Positions 25,486-33,910 of a stretch of DNA of 54,799 nt are shown one piece after another. The notes below the pieces were generated by a model. It saw only the letters and a list, made by a program, of their open reading frames with translations, made no database searches and was not told the DNA's origin. The stretch lies in the NCBI GenBank assembly GCA_027297435.1, contig JAPUIA010000107.1, positions 1 through 54,799 of the forward strand, given 5' to 3'. Each line of letters starts with the position of its first letter. Within the stretch, counting starts at the first letter, position 1. The position numbers and the translations under genes were made by a program. This DNA is from Gammaproteobacteria bacterium. GTDB lineage: Bacteria > Pseudomonadota > Gammaproteobacteria > Pseudomonadales > Azotimanducaceae.

Positions 25486-27450
25486 CTAACCCGTCAGCGC
25501 GGTATAAACCTTCGACAGCGCCGACGGTAGATCTTCCACTTCTTCGATCACCATGTAGCGTGAGTCGGGGCACATGCGTTTCAGGTAATCGTGTCCCGAT
25601 GAATCGACGGTAACGCAGAACGTTTCGATACCCTTCTGATGCGCTTCGCGCAGGGCTTTGGCGGTGTCCTGCAGGCCGTATTCATGGTCGCCGCGTTCCG
25701 GGCCATAGTCGCTGTCTTGAGGGAACCCGTCGCTGATCACCAGCAGCACTTTCAATGCGTTGCCCGAGTCGGTGAGTTTGCGCACGGTGTGGCGGATGGC
25801 GGGTCCCATGCGGGTACTGCGTTTGGGCTGCATGGCCGCGATCGCTTTGAGCGTTTGTGTGTTCAGGGCTTGGCGAATGTCTTTGGCAACGAAGTACTCG
25901 ACGCACTCCCGGCCATAGCCGGAAAAGCCGTAGATGCCGTAGCTGTCGCCGAGCTGCTCTAAAGCGGCTGCCATGACCAGCACAGATTCCCGCTGCACGT
26001 CGATAATGCGACGCTTCGGTGCTTCTGGCTCGGGTGCTGCTGCCCATCGATATGGATCGTCGTCGTAGGGGTCGCGCAGGTTGGGTACCGGGCCAGAGGG
26101 GTTGGCGGTAGCCGAGGTCTGCGGTGATTCGATAGGGTCGTCCGTTGACGCGGATAGGTCGACCAACAAAGCGGCACAAACATCACGGTGGATGCGTTGC
26201 CGGCGGCTGTAGAGTCTATCGTCCGGTGGCCGACCGGCTTTGACGTCTTGCCGGGCGCGAATGACGGCGTCGATATCGATTTCGTCGCCGTCCGTTTGGC
26301 CCCGCACCCGTTGATAGCCAAGTGGTTTGATCTGCTCTAGTTGTTGTTGTACGGGATAGCGCCACTTCTGCACCACAGACTTCAAGGCGTCCAGGTCTTC
26401 ATCGCCACCGGGTTCGATCGCGGCCTCGAACAACCGGCACCACCTCTTTCGGTACCGATGCGCCAGGTAGTCCCATTCATCGTATCGGTAGCTGCGTGCG
26501 GCCGGGTTAGTGTCGCCGAGCGCATCGCGAATTGCGGAGCGCTCCATGTCCAGACGCCGAGCCAACTGATCACGCTGATCGACCAGTGATTTGATGTCGA
26601 TCGACTCCTCGCGAACGCTGCCGCCCGCGTTTTCACTGCGTAGCGCATCGACTTGCTCGCTTTGCAGCATTTCCACTGCGAGCAGCCTACTGTCGAGGTC
26701 GTTCAATTCTTCCTGCCAATCTTCCAGCCGCGCCTCGCGGGTCGCCCACTCGACCGATGTCTCCTCGAATTTCACCAGCTCGTCGGCGTCTTCCCCCCAG
26801 GCGACGAGCGAGTAGGCCTCATAGGTAGCGCGCGCCGAGTCGTACACGTCTCGATCAGTTCGCGTCAGTGCTTCGGCCAGCGTGTAAACAGCTTCTTCTT
26901 GCGGTGTCGAAGCAGGCAATCCGACCTGGTATTTCTGCAGTACGTAACGTGCCCGGCCATCGGCCGAAAACCCTTGTTCGCGTTGATGTGAGTGGTAGCC
27001 GTCGAGATGGCGGCGAATGCCGGGATAGGCGCGCAGCATGCTGGCGTTGACGCGGATGGACTCGAAACCGGCAAATAGGTCCGCGGCAACCTTGGGCAAG
27101 CTAAAGTGGTGATAGAAAAGCGTTCGATCGCTTGGACGTCCGGCCAACTCCGGTATCGGTTGTTCGGTAAGTTCCGGAATGCGTTGGCGGGCGATATCTA
27201 GTCGAAAACGAAAGCTGCCGAATTCCCGTTTAGCGACTTGTTGCAATGCGAGCACTCGGTAGACGCTGGGCAGCTCGATGTCGATAGCGGTTGGCAGAAA
27301 CAACGTGTCCTGTGTTTGCGCATTTCCCTCGATCGCGATATTCAGGCGAGAAGAGTCAAACTCCTCGATCGGTTTGATGTGCAGGAACTCTCCCGCGATG
27401 CCTTCGACGAAGAGAGTTAGCTCTTGTTCGACATCTGCAAGCGCGATCAC
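25486..27450 (-). CDS. CbbO/NorD-type VWA domain protein
   Basis: A 654-residue partner of the AAA+ protein encoded just upstream; CbbQO and NorQD pairs act as activases that remodel or insert metal into RubisCO, NO reductase or similar targets. The C-terminal VWA domain has a MIDAS motif DLSAST (about residue 430), the conserved Thr in [10 protein letters not shown], and [12 protein letters not shown]. The N-terminal part is helical and charged. ATG overlaps the stop of the AAA+ gene (ATGA). Neither RubisCO nor norCB is in the window, so the client is unknown. Confidence 0.85.
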   Translation of the reverse strand: MIALADVEQELTLFVEGIAGEFLHIKPIEEFDSSRLNIAIEGNAQTQDTLFLPTAIDIELPSVYRVLALQQVAKREFGSFRFRLDIARQRIPELTEQPIPELAGRPSDRTLFYHHFSLPKVAADLFAGFESIRVNASMLRAYPGIRRHLDGYHSHQREQGFSADGRARYVLQKYQVGLPASTPQEEAVYTLAEALTRTDRDVYDSARATYEAYSLVAWGEDADELVKFEETSVEWATREARLEDWQEELNDLDSRLLAVEMLQSEQVDALRSENAGGSVREESIDIKSLVDQRDQLARRLDMERSAIRDALGDTNPAARSYRYDEWDYLAHRYRKRWCRLFEAAIEPGGDEDLDALKSVVQKWRYPVQQQLEQIKPLGYQRVRGQTDGDEIDIDAVIRARQDVKAGRPPDDRLYSRRQRIHRDVCAALLVDLSASTDDPIESPQTSATANPSGPVPNLRDPYDDDPYRWAAAPEPEAPKRRIIDVQRESVLVMAAALEQLGDSYGIYGFSGYGRECVEYFVAKDIRQALNTQTLKAIAAMQPKRSTRMGPAIRHTVRKLTDSGNALKVLLVISDGFPQDSDYGPERGDHEYGLQDTAKALREAHQKGIETFCVTVDSSGHDYLKRMCPDSRYMVIEEVEDLPSALSKVYTALTG

Positions 27451-28286
27451 GGCAACACGGTGTCGACGATATCGGCTATGGCTTTTTGTACGATTCGATC
27501 GTCGGACACCGCGGTGACGATGGCTATCTCAGCGGCACGCCTTGGCTCGATGCCTTTGTTGACGAGTTCTGCCGCGTAAATCAACAAACGGGTGCTCACA
27601 CCCTCTTCGAAACCGTGCTCGCTCAAGTTGCGCACTTTCTCACCGATGACCGCCAATCGTTCCGCGTGTTGGAGATCGATGCCCGATTCGACGGAGATGA
27701 TCTCGGCTTCACGGTCGCGATCCGGGTAGTCGAACTCGAGACTTACGAAGCGTTGCCGAGTGCTGTGCTTAAGATCCTTGAGCACGCTTTGGTAACCCGG
27801 GTTGTAAGAGATGATCAACAGAAAGTCCGGGTGTGCGGAAATCAGCTCGCCGGTCTTGTCGATGGGTAAGATGCGGCGATGGTCGGTCAAGGAGTGAATG
27901 AGCACCGTTGTGTCTTTGCGCGCTTCGACGATTTCGTCGAGATAGCAGAGCGCGCCGGTACGCACCGCTCTGGTGAGCGGTCCGTCGCTCCACACCGTCG
28001 AGTCACCCTGCAGTAGGTAGCGGCCTACCATGTCCGTTGCGGTAAGGTCTTCATGGCAGCAAATCGTGACGAGCGGTACGTCGATGGATCTGGGTCTTTC
28101 GCGATAGAGGCGCCAAGTCATGTGCTCGATAAAGCGCGTCTTGCCGCACCCGGTAGGGCCCTTCAACAATACCGGCAAAGAAGCTCGATAGGCGGCGTCG
28201 AAGACCTCCAGCTCGTCCGCAAGCGGCAAGTAGTAGGGCTCGGCGTCGAGGGTAGCGAAGTTGACGGCTTCGCCCGGCTTGCTCAT
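27447..28286 (-). CDS. CbbQ/NirQ/NorQ/GpvN family AAA+ ATPase (MoxR type)
   Basis: A 279-residue MoxR-class ATPase. Walker A GPTGCGKT (43-50), Walker B region [11 protein letters not shown], sensor 1 [11 protein letters not shown] and the arginine-containing [15 protein letters not shown] are clear and typical of CbbQ. It forms hexamers that work with the VWA protein encoded immediately downstream through a four-base overlap. The gene is divergent from an esterase gene with 74 bp between the starts. No gene nearby identifies the target enzyme. Confidence 0.9.
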   Translation of the reverse strand: MSKPGEAVNFATLDAEPYYLPLADELEVFDAAYRASLPVLLKGPTGCGKTRFIEHMTWRLYRERPRSIDVPLVTICCHEDLTATDMVGRYLLQGDSTVWSDGPLTRAVRTGALCYLDEIVEARKDTTVLIHSLTDHRRILPIDKTGELISAHPDFLLIISYNPGYQSVLKDLKHSTRQRFVSLEFDYPDRDREAEIISVESGIDLQHAERLAVIGEKVRNLSEHGFEEGVSTRLLIYAAELVNKGIEPRRAAEIAIVTAVSDDRIVQKAIADIVDTVLP

Positions 28287-28360
28287 CAGATAACCGTAAT
28301 CAACCAGGTGGAAGAACCACTCTACTGAAACTGGTTAGACAAAACGAGTATATTGACCGC

Positions 28361-29449
28361 ATGGAAGGGGCGGACACCGATCGGCTGCTGGATGCCACCA
28401 TGGCCTTGGTGCCGCCGCTGCTCACCGCGCTGGACGCGCTCGGGCACGCCGGGCGTCACTTGCACCCTCCTACCATTGCACAAGTTGCCGAAGCGGTGGC
28501 TTCCCACCGGCAGTCGTTGGCCGACGGGTTGGCGATCTTCAAGGCGACGGACTGGCCCGACCATCTACAGAGGTTGGTCGGCCATTGCGAACAAGCGTCT
28601 GGGTTCGCGTTACAGGCGTTTGATGGACTGCAGAACGCGGCTTCCCTCAGCAACCCAATCATGGCTGCCTATCGGGCGATGGGACATACGACGCGCGCTG
28701 TTGAGGCGCTGTATCCGGTCTCTGCCATGTTGCCGCCCGTGAGCCGTTACTTCACGCATGAAGCGTATCGAGACGATGAGGCGTTGGCAGCGAAGTTCGC
28801 GAACGTGAATCCTGCGCGTGAGGAAGTGGGCGTGATGCATGCGAACAATGGTCCGGATGACCGGGGAGGGTTTTCCCTGTACGTGCCCGAATACTATGAC
28901 GGCGAAGCCATGCCTTTGGTCGTCGCGCTGCACGGGGGTAGCGGTCACGGCCGGTCGTTCTTGTGGACATGGTTGCGTGATGCCCGTACGCGCGGTGCGA
29001 TTGTCGTTAGCCCGTCTTCTCAGGAGGGCACTTGGTCGCTTATGGGCCCCGACGTCGATAGTGCCAACCTCGATGCGATCATCGAGCACGTCAAACAGCA
29101 TTGGAACGTCGACGCCGAGCGCGTGCTTTTGACCGGTATGTCCGACGGGGCCACGTTCAGCTATGTCTGCGGATTGCGAGACGCTACGGCGTATACCCAT
29201 CTCGCTCCGTGTTCGGCGTCGTTTCACCCGATGTTGCTGGAAATCGTGAGCGGGGATCGTCTGCGCGATCTACCGATTTATCTCATGCATGGGGCGCTCG
29301 ACTGGATGTTCCCGATCGACATGGCGCGTACGGCAAGAGACGCTTTCACCGCCGCGGGTGCTGCGGTGGAGTTTCGCGAGATCGATGACCTGTCGCACGC
29401 CTATCCGCGGGAAGAGAACGACCGAATTCTGGATTGGTTGTTCAATTAG
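28361..29449 (+). CDS. Alpha/beta hydrolase, phospholipase/carboxylesterase type, with helical N-terminal domain
   Basis: A 362-residue serine hydrolase. The C-terminal domain (from about residue 170) shows PLVVALHGGSGHG (oxyanion region), the nucleophile S261 in GMSDGATFS, D314 in GALDWMFP and H346 in DLSHAYP, a complete triad. The first 160 residues are a helical region with no family I recognise. No signal peptide, so it is probably cytoplasmic. Divergent from the AAA+ gene; no Shine-Dalgarno is evident before the ATG, so the start is a little uncertain. The substrate is unknown, perhaps a short-chain or acyl ester. Confidence 0.83.
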   Translation: MEGADTDRLLDATMALVPPLLTALDALGHAGRHLHPPTIAQVAEAVASHRQSLADGLAIFKATDWPDHLQRLVGHCEQASGFALQAFDGLQNAASLSNPIMAAYRAMGHTTRAVEALYPVSAMLPPVSRYFTHEAYRDDEALAAKFANVNPAREEVGVMHANNGPDDRGGFSLYVPEYYDGEAMPLVVALHGGSGHGRSFLWTWLRDARTRGAIVVSPSSQEGTWSLMGPDVDSANLDAIIEHVKQHWNVDAERVLLTGMSDGATFSYVCGLRDATAYTHLAPCSASFHPMLLEIVSGDRLRDLPIYLMHGALDWMFPIDMARTARDAFTAAGAAVEFREIDDLSHAYPREENDRILDWLFN

Positions 29450-29549
29450 GTAGGAGCGGCTTCAGCCGCGATTTCCTTTGTCCATCTAAGGAAGGAATCG
29501 CGGCTAAAGCCGCTCCTACCCCACTAAATCGCGGCTGAAGCCGCCCTAC
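29450..29549. repeat. Cluster of three REP-type palindromes
   Basis: Three copies of one imperfect palindrome: a forward copy at 29450-29478 (starts GTAGGAGCGGCTTCAGCC), an inverted copy at 29492-29519, and a second inverted copy at 29527-29549. Each has a GCGGCT-AGCCGC stem. The first two copies pair with each other into a larger hairpin with AAGGAA/TTCCTT arms. They fill the gap between two convergent genes and may also act as terminator or mRNA stabiliser. Confidence 0.85.
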
Positions 29550-29572
29550 CAAGGGGCCTTTCGGCGTCTCCG

Positions 29573-30208
29573 TCATCCACCCGGCGAGATGGAGAAGTTC
29601 AACTTTGCCGCACGTTTGAAGGCATCGCGTTCGGTGTTGCGATCGGCGTAGGCTTGAAGTGTGTCCGATATTTCCACGCCGTAGGCGCTAGCCCACGTCA
29701 GGCAACTCGTCAGTAATATATCGGCGCCGGTGAACGCGTCCCCCACGAGGTACTCTCTGCCGTCGAGACCCTGGTCGGCGAACCGCAACTGTTTGGTAAA
29801 ACCTTCGATAGCCGCGTCGACCGCGGCGGGCGCGTCACCGTATAGGCTGGCGAGGTCGCGGTGCTTACGGATTACATATAGCGTGTGCGCATCAAGTTCC
29901 ATCTGTACGTACGACGACCACTCGTTGTATTTCGCGCGTTGCGGGGTGTACGGCTTGGGCACGAGGCCGGTATCCGGACCGTAGGTGTCACCGAGGTAGG
30001 TGACGATGGCGGCACTTTCGGTCAACACGAGATGATCGTCGACCAAAACCGGTATCTTCTCCTTGACGTTGAGCTTAACGAACGCCTCGCTCTGTGTTTC
30101 GCCGGTACGCGATCCGATCAGTTTGGGCTCGTACTCGACGCCAAGCTCGCACAGCATCCAATGTGGTCTTAGTGTGCGCGCGGTAGCGCCGCCCCAGATC
30201 GTGATCAT
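29573..30208 (-). CDS. Glutathione S-transferase family protein
   Basis: A 211-residue cytoplasmic protein with an N-terminal thioredoxin-like domain: VLVDDHLVLTESAAIVTYLGDTYG holds the glutathione-binding ES pair after a cis-Pro (IPVLVDD). The C-terminal helical domain contains GREYLVGDAFTGADILLTSCL, the conserved N-capping box of GSTs. The N-terminal active residue is probably a Ser or Thr in GGATART. Last gene of the minus-strand operon, coupled to the ABM gene by a four-base overlap. The substrate is unknown. Confidence 0.9.
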   Translation of the reverse strand: MITIWGGATARTLRPHWMLCELGVEYEPKLIGSRTGETQSEAFVKLNVKEKIPVLVDDHLVLTESAAIVTYLGDTYGPDTGLVPKPYTPQRAKYNEWSSYVQMELDAHTLYVIRKHRDLASLYGDAPAAVDAAIEGFTKQLRFADQGLDGREYLVGDAFTGADILLTSCLTWASAYGVEISDTLQAYADRNTERDAFKRAAKLNFSISPGG

Positions 30209-30507
30209 TGCGGCATGTCGATTTCGGTCGCCTCGTAGAAATGCGGGGTCACGTTTCCAGGGGGGTGGGCTTGCATGGCTGCCTGGAAGGTGGCCATGTG
30301 CGGTGTTTGAAAATGCGCACTCAAGGCTTCTTTACTGGTCCAGCGTTCGGTAATACGCAGCGCCCCGGGGTTGGCGAGTTCGACGCTGAACGCGTAGTCT
30401 TCGCAACCTTCCTCCTCCAGCGTCGCGGCTTGCATGGTCAGAATGGATTCACGCAGGGCTTCAACCGTTTCCGGGTTGGATTCTATTCGGACGTTGACGA
30501 TGATCAT
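30205..30507 (-). CDS. ABM/YgiN-type monooxygenase
   Basis: A 100-residue dimeric ferredoxin-like protein, probable quinol or aromatic monooxygenase. Features: MIIVNVRIESNPE start, EEGCEDYAFSVEL, ITERWTSKEALSAHFQTPH and the final HFYEATEI strand. ATG overlaps the ATP-grasp gene stop by four bases, and its own stop overlaps the GST start by four bases. The pair ABM-GST thus forms the tail of the osmotic-stress-like cluster. Distantly related to the ABM protein at 8477-8830. Confidence 0.88.
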   Translation of the reverse strand: MIIVNVRIESNPETVEALRESILTMQAATLEEEGCEDYAFSVELANPGALRITERWTSKEALSAHFQTPHMATFQAAMQAHPPGNVTPHFYEATEIDMPQ

Positions 30508-31514
30508 GTCGATGCTTCTCCTCTTGCTGATCTAGACTTGGGTCCCCCCGGCTGGGTTGTTTGCTGGGGATCGTATTGGGCGAAATGCCTCATCGCGTAC
30601 TCGACTCTGGCATCGAGGCTAGGTGCAAACTCATCGATACTCTCGATCTGGTTCAGGCGTGGTAGCAGGCCTTGATCGTTGGCGATCTGAATGCTCAGAC
30701 CCGGGCGCGCGTTGAGTTCCAACAGGAGTGGACCTCGATGCTCGTCGATGACGATGTCGCAACCGAGGTAGCCAAGCTGGGTGACTTCATAGCAGCGAGC
30801 GGCGAGCCGGAGCAACACTGTCCAGTAAGGCACGGTGATATCGGTGAGTGGTACCCCGGTATCGGGGTGGTGGGTGATACGGCGGTCGTGCTGGACGGCT
30901 GCGAGGCTGCGCCCGGAGCCGATGTCCAATCCTACACCGATTGCGCCTTGGTGCAGGTTGGCTTTGCCGTCGGAGGCCTTGGTGGCCAGACGCAACATCC
31001 CCATGATGGGATAGCCTTTGAAGACGATGAGACGAATGTCGGGGACACCTTCATGACTGATGTGCTCGAACAACGGGTTGACGCGAACCAACGCTTCGAT
31101 AATGGCGACGTCGGTACGGCCCCCGAGCGAGTGCAGGCCGCTAATGATATTGGTGAGGTGGCGTTTGACGTCGAGCAGGCCGATCTTTACACCGCTGCTC
31201 TTGGTGTAGCCGTCGTCGTCTTGGTCGAGGATGACCAATATGCCTTTTCCGCCACTGCCCTGGGCCGGTTTGATCACGAATTCGGAAAGCTCGCGCAGGC
31301 TTGGTTCGATCGACTCGATCTCGTATTGCGCTGATACGACGTGGAGCAGATCGGGCACGGGTAGCCCGGCTTTTTGTGCGATGAGTTTCGTGCGCAGTTT
31401 GTTGTCGACCAGCGGGTAGAGTCGTCGGGGGTTGAATCGGTTGATGTATTCGACATTGCGTTTGTTCATCCCGAGAATTCCGAGATCGCGCAACCGTCGC
31501 GCGCTAATGAACAT
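30504..31514 (-). CDS. RimK-like ATP-grasp protein (alpha-L-glutamate ligase-like)
   Basis: A 336-residue ATP-grasp enzyme of the RimK-related group that always travels with the transglutaminase-7TM and retropepsin genes. ATP-grasp parts: FVIKPAQGSGGKGILVI (glycine-rich loop), LVRVNPLFEHISHEGVPDIRLIV, GCDIVIDEHRGPLLLELNARPGLSIQIAN (metal-binding Glu and Asn). It presumably ligates amino acids to an unknown acceptor. Overlaps the transglutaminase-like gene by 11 bases and the ABM gene by four. Confidence 0.9.
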   Translation of the reverse strand: MFISARRLRDLGILGMNKRNVEYINRFNPRRLYPLVDNKLRTKLIAQKAGLPVPDLLHVVSAQYEIESIEPSLRELSEFVIKPAQGSGGKGILVILDQDDDGYTKSSGVKIGLLDVKRHLTNIISGLHSLGGRTDVAIIEALVRVNPLFEHISHEGVPDIRLIVFKGYPIMGMLRLATKASDGKANLHQGAIGVGLDIGSGRSLAAVQHDRRITHHPDTGVPLTDITVPYWTVLLRLAARCYEVTQLGYLGCDIVIDEHRGPLLLELNARPGLSIQIANDQGLLPRLNQIESIDEFAPSLDARVEYAMRHFAQYDPQQTTQPGGPKSRSARGEAST

Positions 31515-33021
31515 CTTCGCGTCGACCTCTAGCGTTGTCGTCCAGGGCGCCGAATCGATGCAGCTCCAGCAATCGATATCCCGTGTAGCGTCCGATCACC
31601 ATGATGGCGGCGAGTAGGCACAAATGTAGCTCAGGAAAGTTGAATGCCAGGTGCGCGACCGTCGCCTGATTCATCAACACGTACGCCAACACGGCGACCA
31701 GCAGACTGCCACCCCCCTGAATCAAAACCTCTCGCGGGCCCTCTTCCTCCCATAGTATCGACATGCGCTCGATGGTCCATGCCAGAATGATCATGGGGAA
31801 AAACGTGATGGTCTGCCCAGCTATGAGGCCTAGCCGATAGCTGATGACGGCGAAGACGCTGACGATGCCAATGACGATCACGACAATGGTGGCGATCCGG
31901 GCGACGAGGAGGAGGTTCATGGCGGAGAGATACGATCTCAGCATCAGACCGACGCTTACGACCAGCACCAAGCTGATGATGCCGGGCACCAGCTCGGTTT
32001 GCAGGAAGGTCAACGCGATCAGAATCGGCATAAAGGTACCTGAGGTTCGTATCCCGACGAGAAGCCGCATGATCACCACGACCAGCGCGCCGACCGGCAG
32101 CAACAGGATGAGTTTGAACATGCCTTGCTCGGCAATGGGTAGGCTGTATAAGGAAAAGCTGGACGCTTCTTGTCCAGTCGCGAGCCCCATCGTGGAGCGT
32201 GTCTGACTGATCATCGAAAAAGTGACGCGGCTGCGTGTGCCGCCGATGACTTCGAGTACCGATGGCGTGTCGGTTTGCCATAGCAGGAGGTTATCTGTAT
32301 TCGAAACGAGTCCGGTATTCGGATCGAACAGCAACCACCGACCTTCGTGCCAAACTTGCAAAAAGTCCGTCAGTGATTGTCGACGACGCCCGTCTTCTAG
32401 TGGCAGTACTTTCACGGTACGGGCTGGTATACCTGCCACCATGAGCAGTCGAGATAGGAGTCGCTGCGCCCGGTAGCGATCCAATAAGAGGTTCATGTTT
32501 TGGTCGAGCGGCACCGTGTTGATTTTGAGAATGATCTGCTGCGCCAAGCTCCGGGCGTCGGCGGTGATGGGCAATAAAGCGGTCAGCACCTGACTCGCCG
32601 CCGTGCGATACGGTTCGTCAAAGGGCACCGGAACGACTCGAGCGGGTGCTTCGGCCGCCACCTCGTAATCGGGGTCTTGTACCAGATCCAGCTTGTAGAA
32701 CAGCATCTGATTTCCAAGCGCAGTGCGCTTCGTCCAGTGGGCGCGGGGTTGCCGACCCGATCTATCGACAGCGAAGCCGTAACCAGGGGATGGGTGGCTT
32801 TCACTCACGATCCTAAAACCGCTCTGCTTTGGCGGTAGCGTCAAGAAGGCCTGGACAGTGCCGTCAGCCGAAAACTCGACCTGGGCCTCGACTTGCCACA
32901 CAAGTTGCTGAGCACCAGGAAGTAGGGGAATGCCGAGATCGACATGTCGAAACCAGGCCGTACCGGCACCAGCGATGAACAACAGGGCCACGGAGAACAG
33001 GAATGGCCCGCGCTGTGTCAT
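31504..33021 (-). CDS. Inactive transglutaminase fused to seven transmembrane helices
   Basis: A 505-residue inner-membrane protein. After an N-terminal signal anchor (about 8-24), a periplasmic transglutaminase-like domain contains LMVAGIPARTVKVLPL and FDPNTG but no catalytic Cys at the usual place. From about residue 300, seven hydrophobic helices follow. This architecture is specific to the conserved cluster with a retropepsin-like protease and an ATP-grasp ligase, linked in some gammaproteobacteria to osmotic tolerance. Begins eight bases after the protease gene. Confidence 0.9.
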   Translation of the reverse strand: MTQRGPFLFSVALLFIAGAGTAWFRHVDLGIPLLPGAQQLVWQVEAQVEFSADGTVQAFLTLPPKQSGFRIVSESHPSPGYGFAVDRSGRQPRAHWTKRTALGNQMLFYKLDLVQDPDYEVAAEAPARVVPVPFDEPYRTAASQVLTALLPITADARSLAQQIILKINTVPLDQNMNLLLDRYRAQRLLSRLLMVAGIPARTVKVLPLEDGRRRQSLTDFLQVWHEGRWLLFDPNTGLVSNTDNLLLWQTDTPSVLEVIGGTRSRVTFSMISQTRSTMGLATGQEASSFSLYSLPIAEQGMFKLILLLPVGALVVVIMRLLVGIRTSGTFMPILIALTFLQTELVPGIISLVLVVSVGLMLRSYLSAMNLLLVARIATIVVIVIGIVSVFAVISYRLGLIAGQTITFFPMIILAWTIERMSILWEEEGPREVLIQGGGSLLVAVLAYVLMNQATVAHLAFNFPELHLCLLAAIMVIGRYTGYRLLELHRFGALDDNARGRREDVH

Positions 33022-33029
33022 GCGTCAAC

Positions 33030-33791
33030 TTAGTTTCCGGGTTCGAAGGCAGGCTGAACGAATTGCCTTCCGACGTCAATCAACGCGATATCGGTCAGGA
33101 AATTGCGTCCCAGAATCGATTGGTACTCTAGATGTGATCGGTCGGCCAAGGTGAAGTCGAAGCTGCCTTGAACGTTGCCAAGGAGGAGCCGTATGGAGAC
33201 GACCAGGCGTCGGCTGCCTTCCGGATCGGCTTGCTGCACCACCCTGACGTAGCGGACCACCTCACGTTCGAGGGTCGTCGACTGTTCTTTGACCACCACG
33301 TCGAAACGTACCCAATCGTCGCCGTCTCGTTCGAATTCGACGAGATTTTCGGCGCTCAGCGAGCTGGATTGGGCGCCGGTATCGATGCGTGCGACCATAG
33401 TCATTCCCGGCGGATCCACCCAGATGCGCTCGAGCGCTCCGACCAGAATTTTGTCATCGCCGATGATCACTGTCCGAATCGTGCTGTTTGACTCGCATTC
33501 AGGGACGGGGACAGGGACAGGGACAGGCGATGGAGCGGGGCGTTCGCAAGCTGCATCGACTATGTCCGGCAGCCCCGAGACCATCATTGACAGCTGGCCA
33601 ATCTGCAGCGCGATGGCATTTTTTTGATCGGTCTGGAAATCGGAGAGAGCATCCATGCTCGCTTGCGTCGATTCGAGTTGGTCGTGAATAAGCTGCACGT
33701 CTCGGCCGAGTTCGTCCAGCGTCGCTTGTTGTTGTTCGAACGCGCTACACCCGGCCAACAACGGCAGGTAGACCATCCAGCGGTTTTTCAT
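33030..33791 (-). CDS. Retropepsin-like aspartic endopeptidase (RimB/Zn_protease family) lipoprotein
   Basis: A 253-residue predicted lipoprotein: signal with lipobox LAGC near residue 15, a coiled coil (about 20-75) rich in Q, E and D, a Pro-Val linker, and a C-terminal retropepsin-type domain. The catalytic motif is RIDTGAQSSSLSA; the second half has SILGRNFLTDIALIDVG. The family was once called ATP-dependent zinc protease. The linker is encoded by a hexanucleotide tandem repeat. First gene of a five-gene operon; its promoter region holds a LexA box shared with the divergent radical SAM gene. Confidence 0.9.
   Translation of the reverse strand: MKNRWMVYLPLLAGCSAFEQQQATLDELGRDVQLIHDQLESTQASMDALSDFQTDQKNAIALQIGQLSMMVSGLPDIVDAACERPAPSPVPVPVPVPECESNSTIRTVIIGDDKILVGALERIWVDPPGMTMVARIDTGAQSSSLSAENLVEFERDGDDWVRFDVVVKEQSTTLEREVVRYVRVVQQADPEGSRRLVVSIRLLLGNVQGSFDFTLADRSHLEYQSILGRNFLTDIALIDVGRQFVQPAFEPGN
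33502..33525. repeat. Hexanucleotide tandem repeat inside the retropepsin gene
   Basis: Four consecutive copies of GGGAC(A/G) on the plus strand encode the PVPVPV linker on the minus strand. The unit keeps the frame, so copy number changes would only lengthen or shorten the linker by Pro-Val steps. Confidence 0.75.
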
Positions 33792-33848
33792 GCGTACCCA
33801 GTCCTACCACGAGCGGCGTAGTCTAAAGTTCGGTCAAAGCCCTTGATA

Positions 33849-33864
33849 CTGTATATACATACAG
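33849..33864. promoter_or_regulatory. LexA (SOS) box
   Basis: CTGTATATACATACAG matches the gammaproteobacterial LexA consensus CTGT-N8-ACAG exactly, with an AT-rich alternating core and flanks TA/TTA close to the E. coli ideal. It lies 46 bp before the radical SAM start and 57 bp before the protease start. A -35-like TTGATA overlaps its left end (33843-33848). In Pseudomonas aeruginosa the homologous gene PA0069 is in the LexA regulon, as I recall. Confidence 0.88.
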
Positions 33865-33910
33865 TTAAGCTGATTGGCCCCCGAATGTCGGGGCCATCTG
33901 TGGCGGATCT

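Noticed and set aside
25486-28286. Naming the AAA+/VWA pair norQD or cbbQO
   Set aside because: Without norCB or cbbLS nearby the client cannot be assigned from this window.
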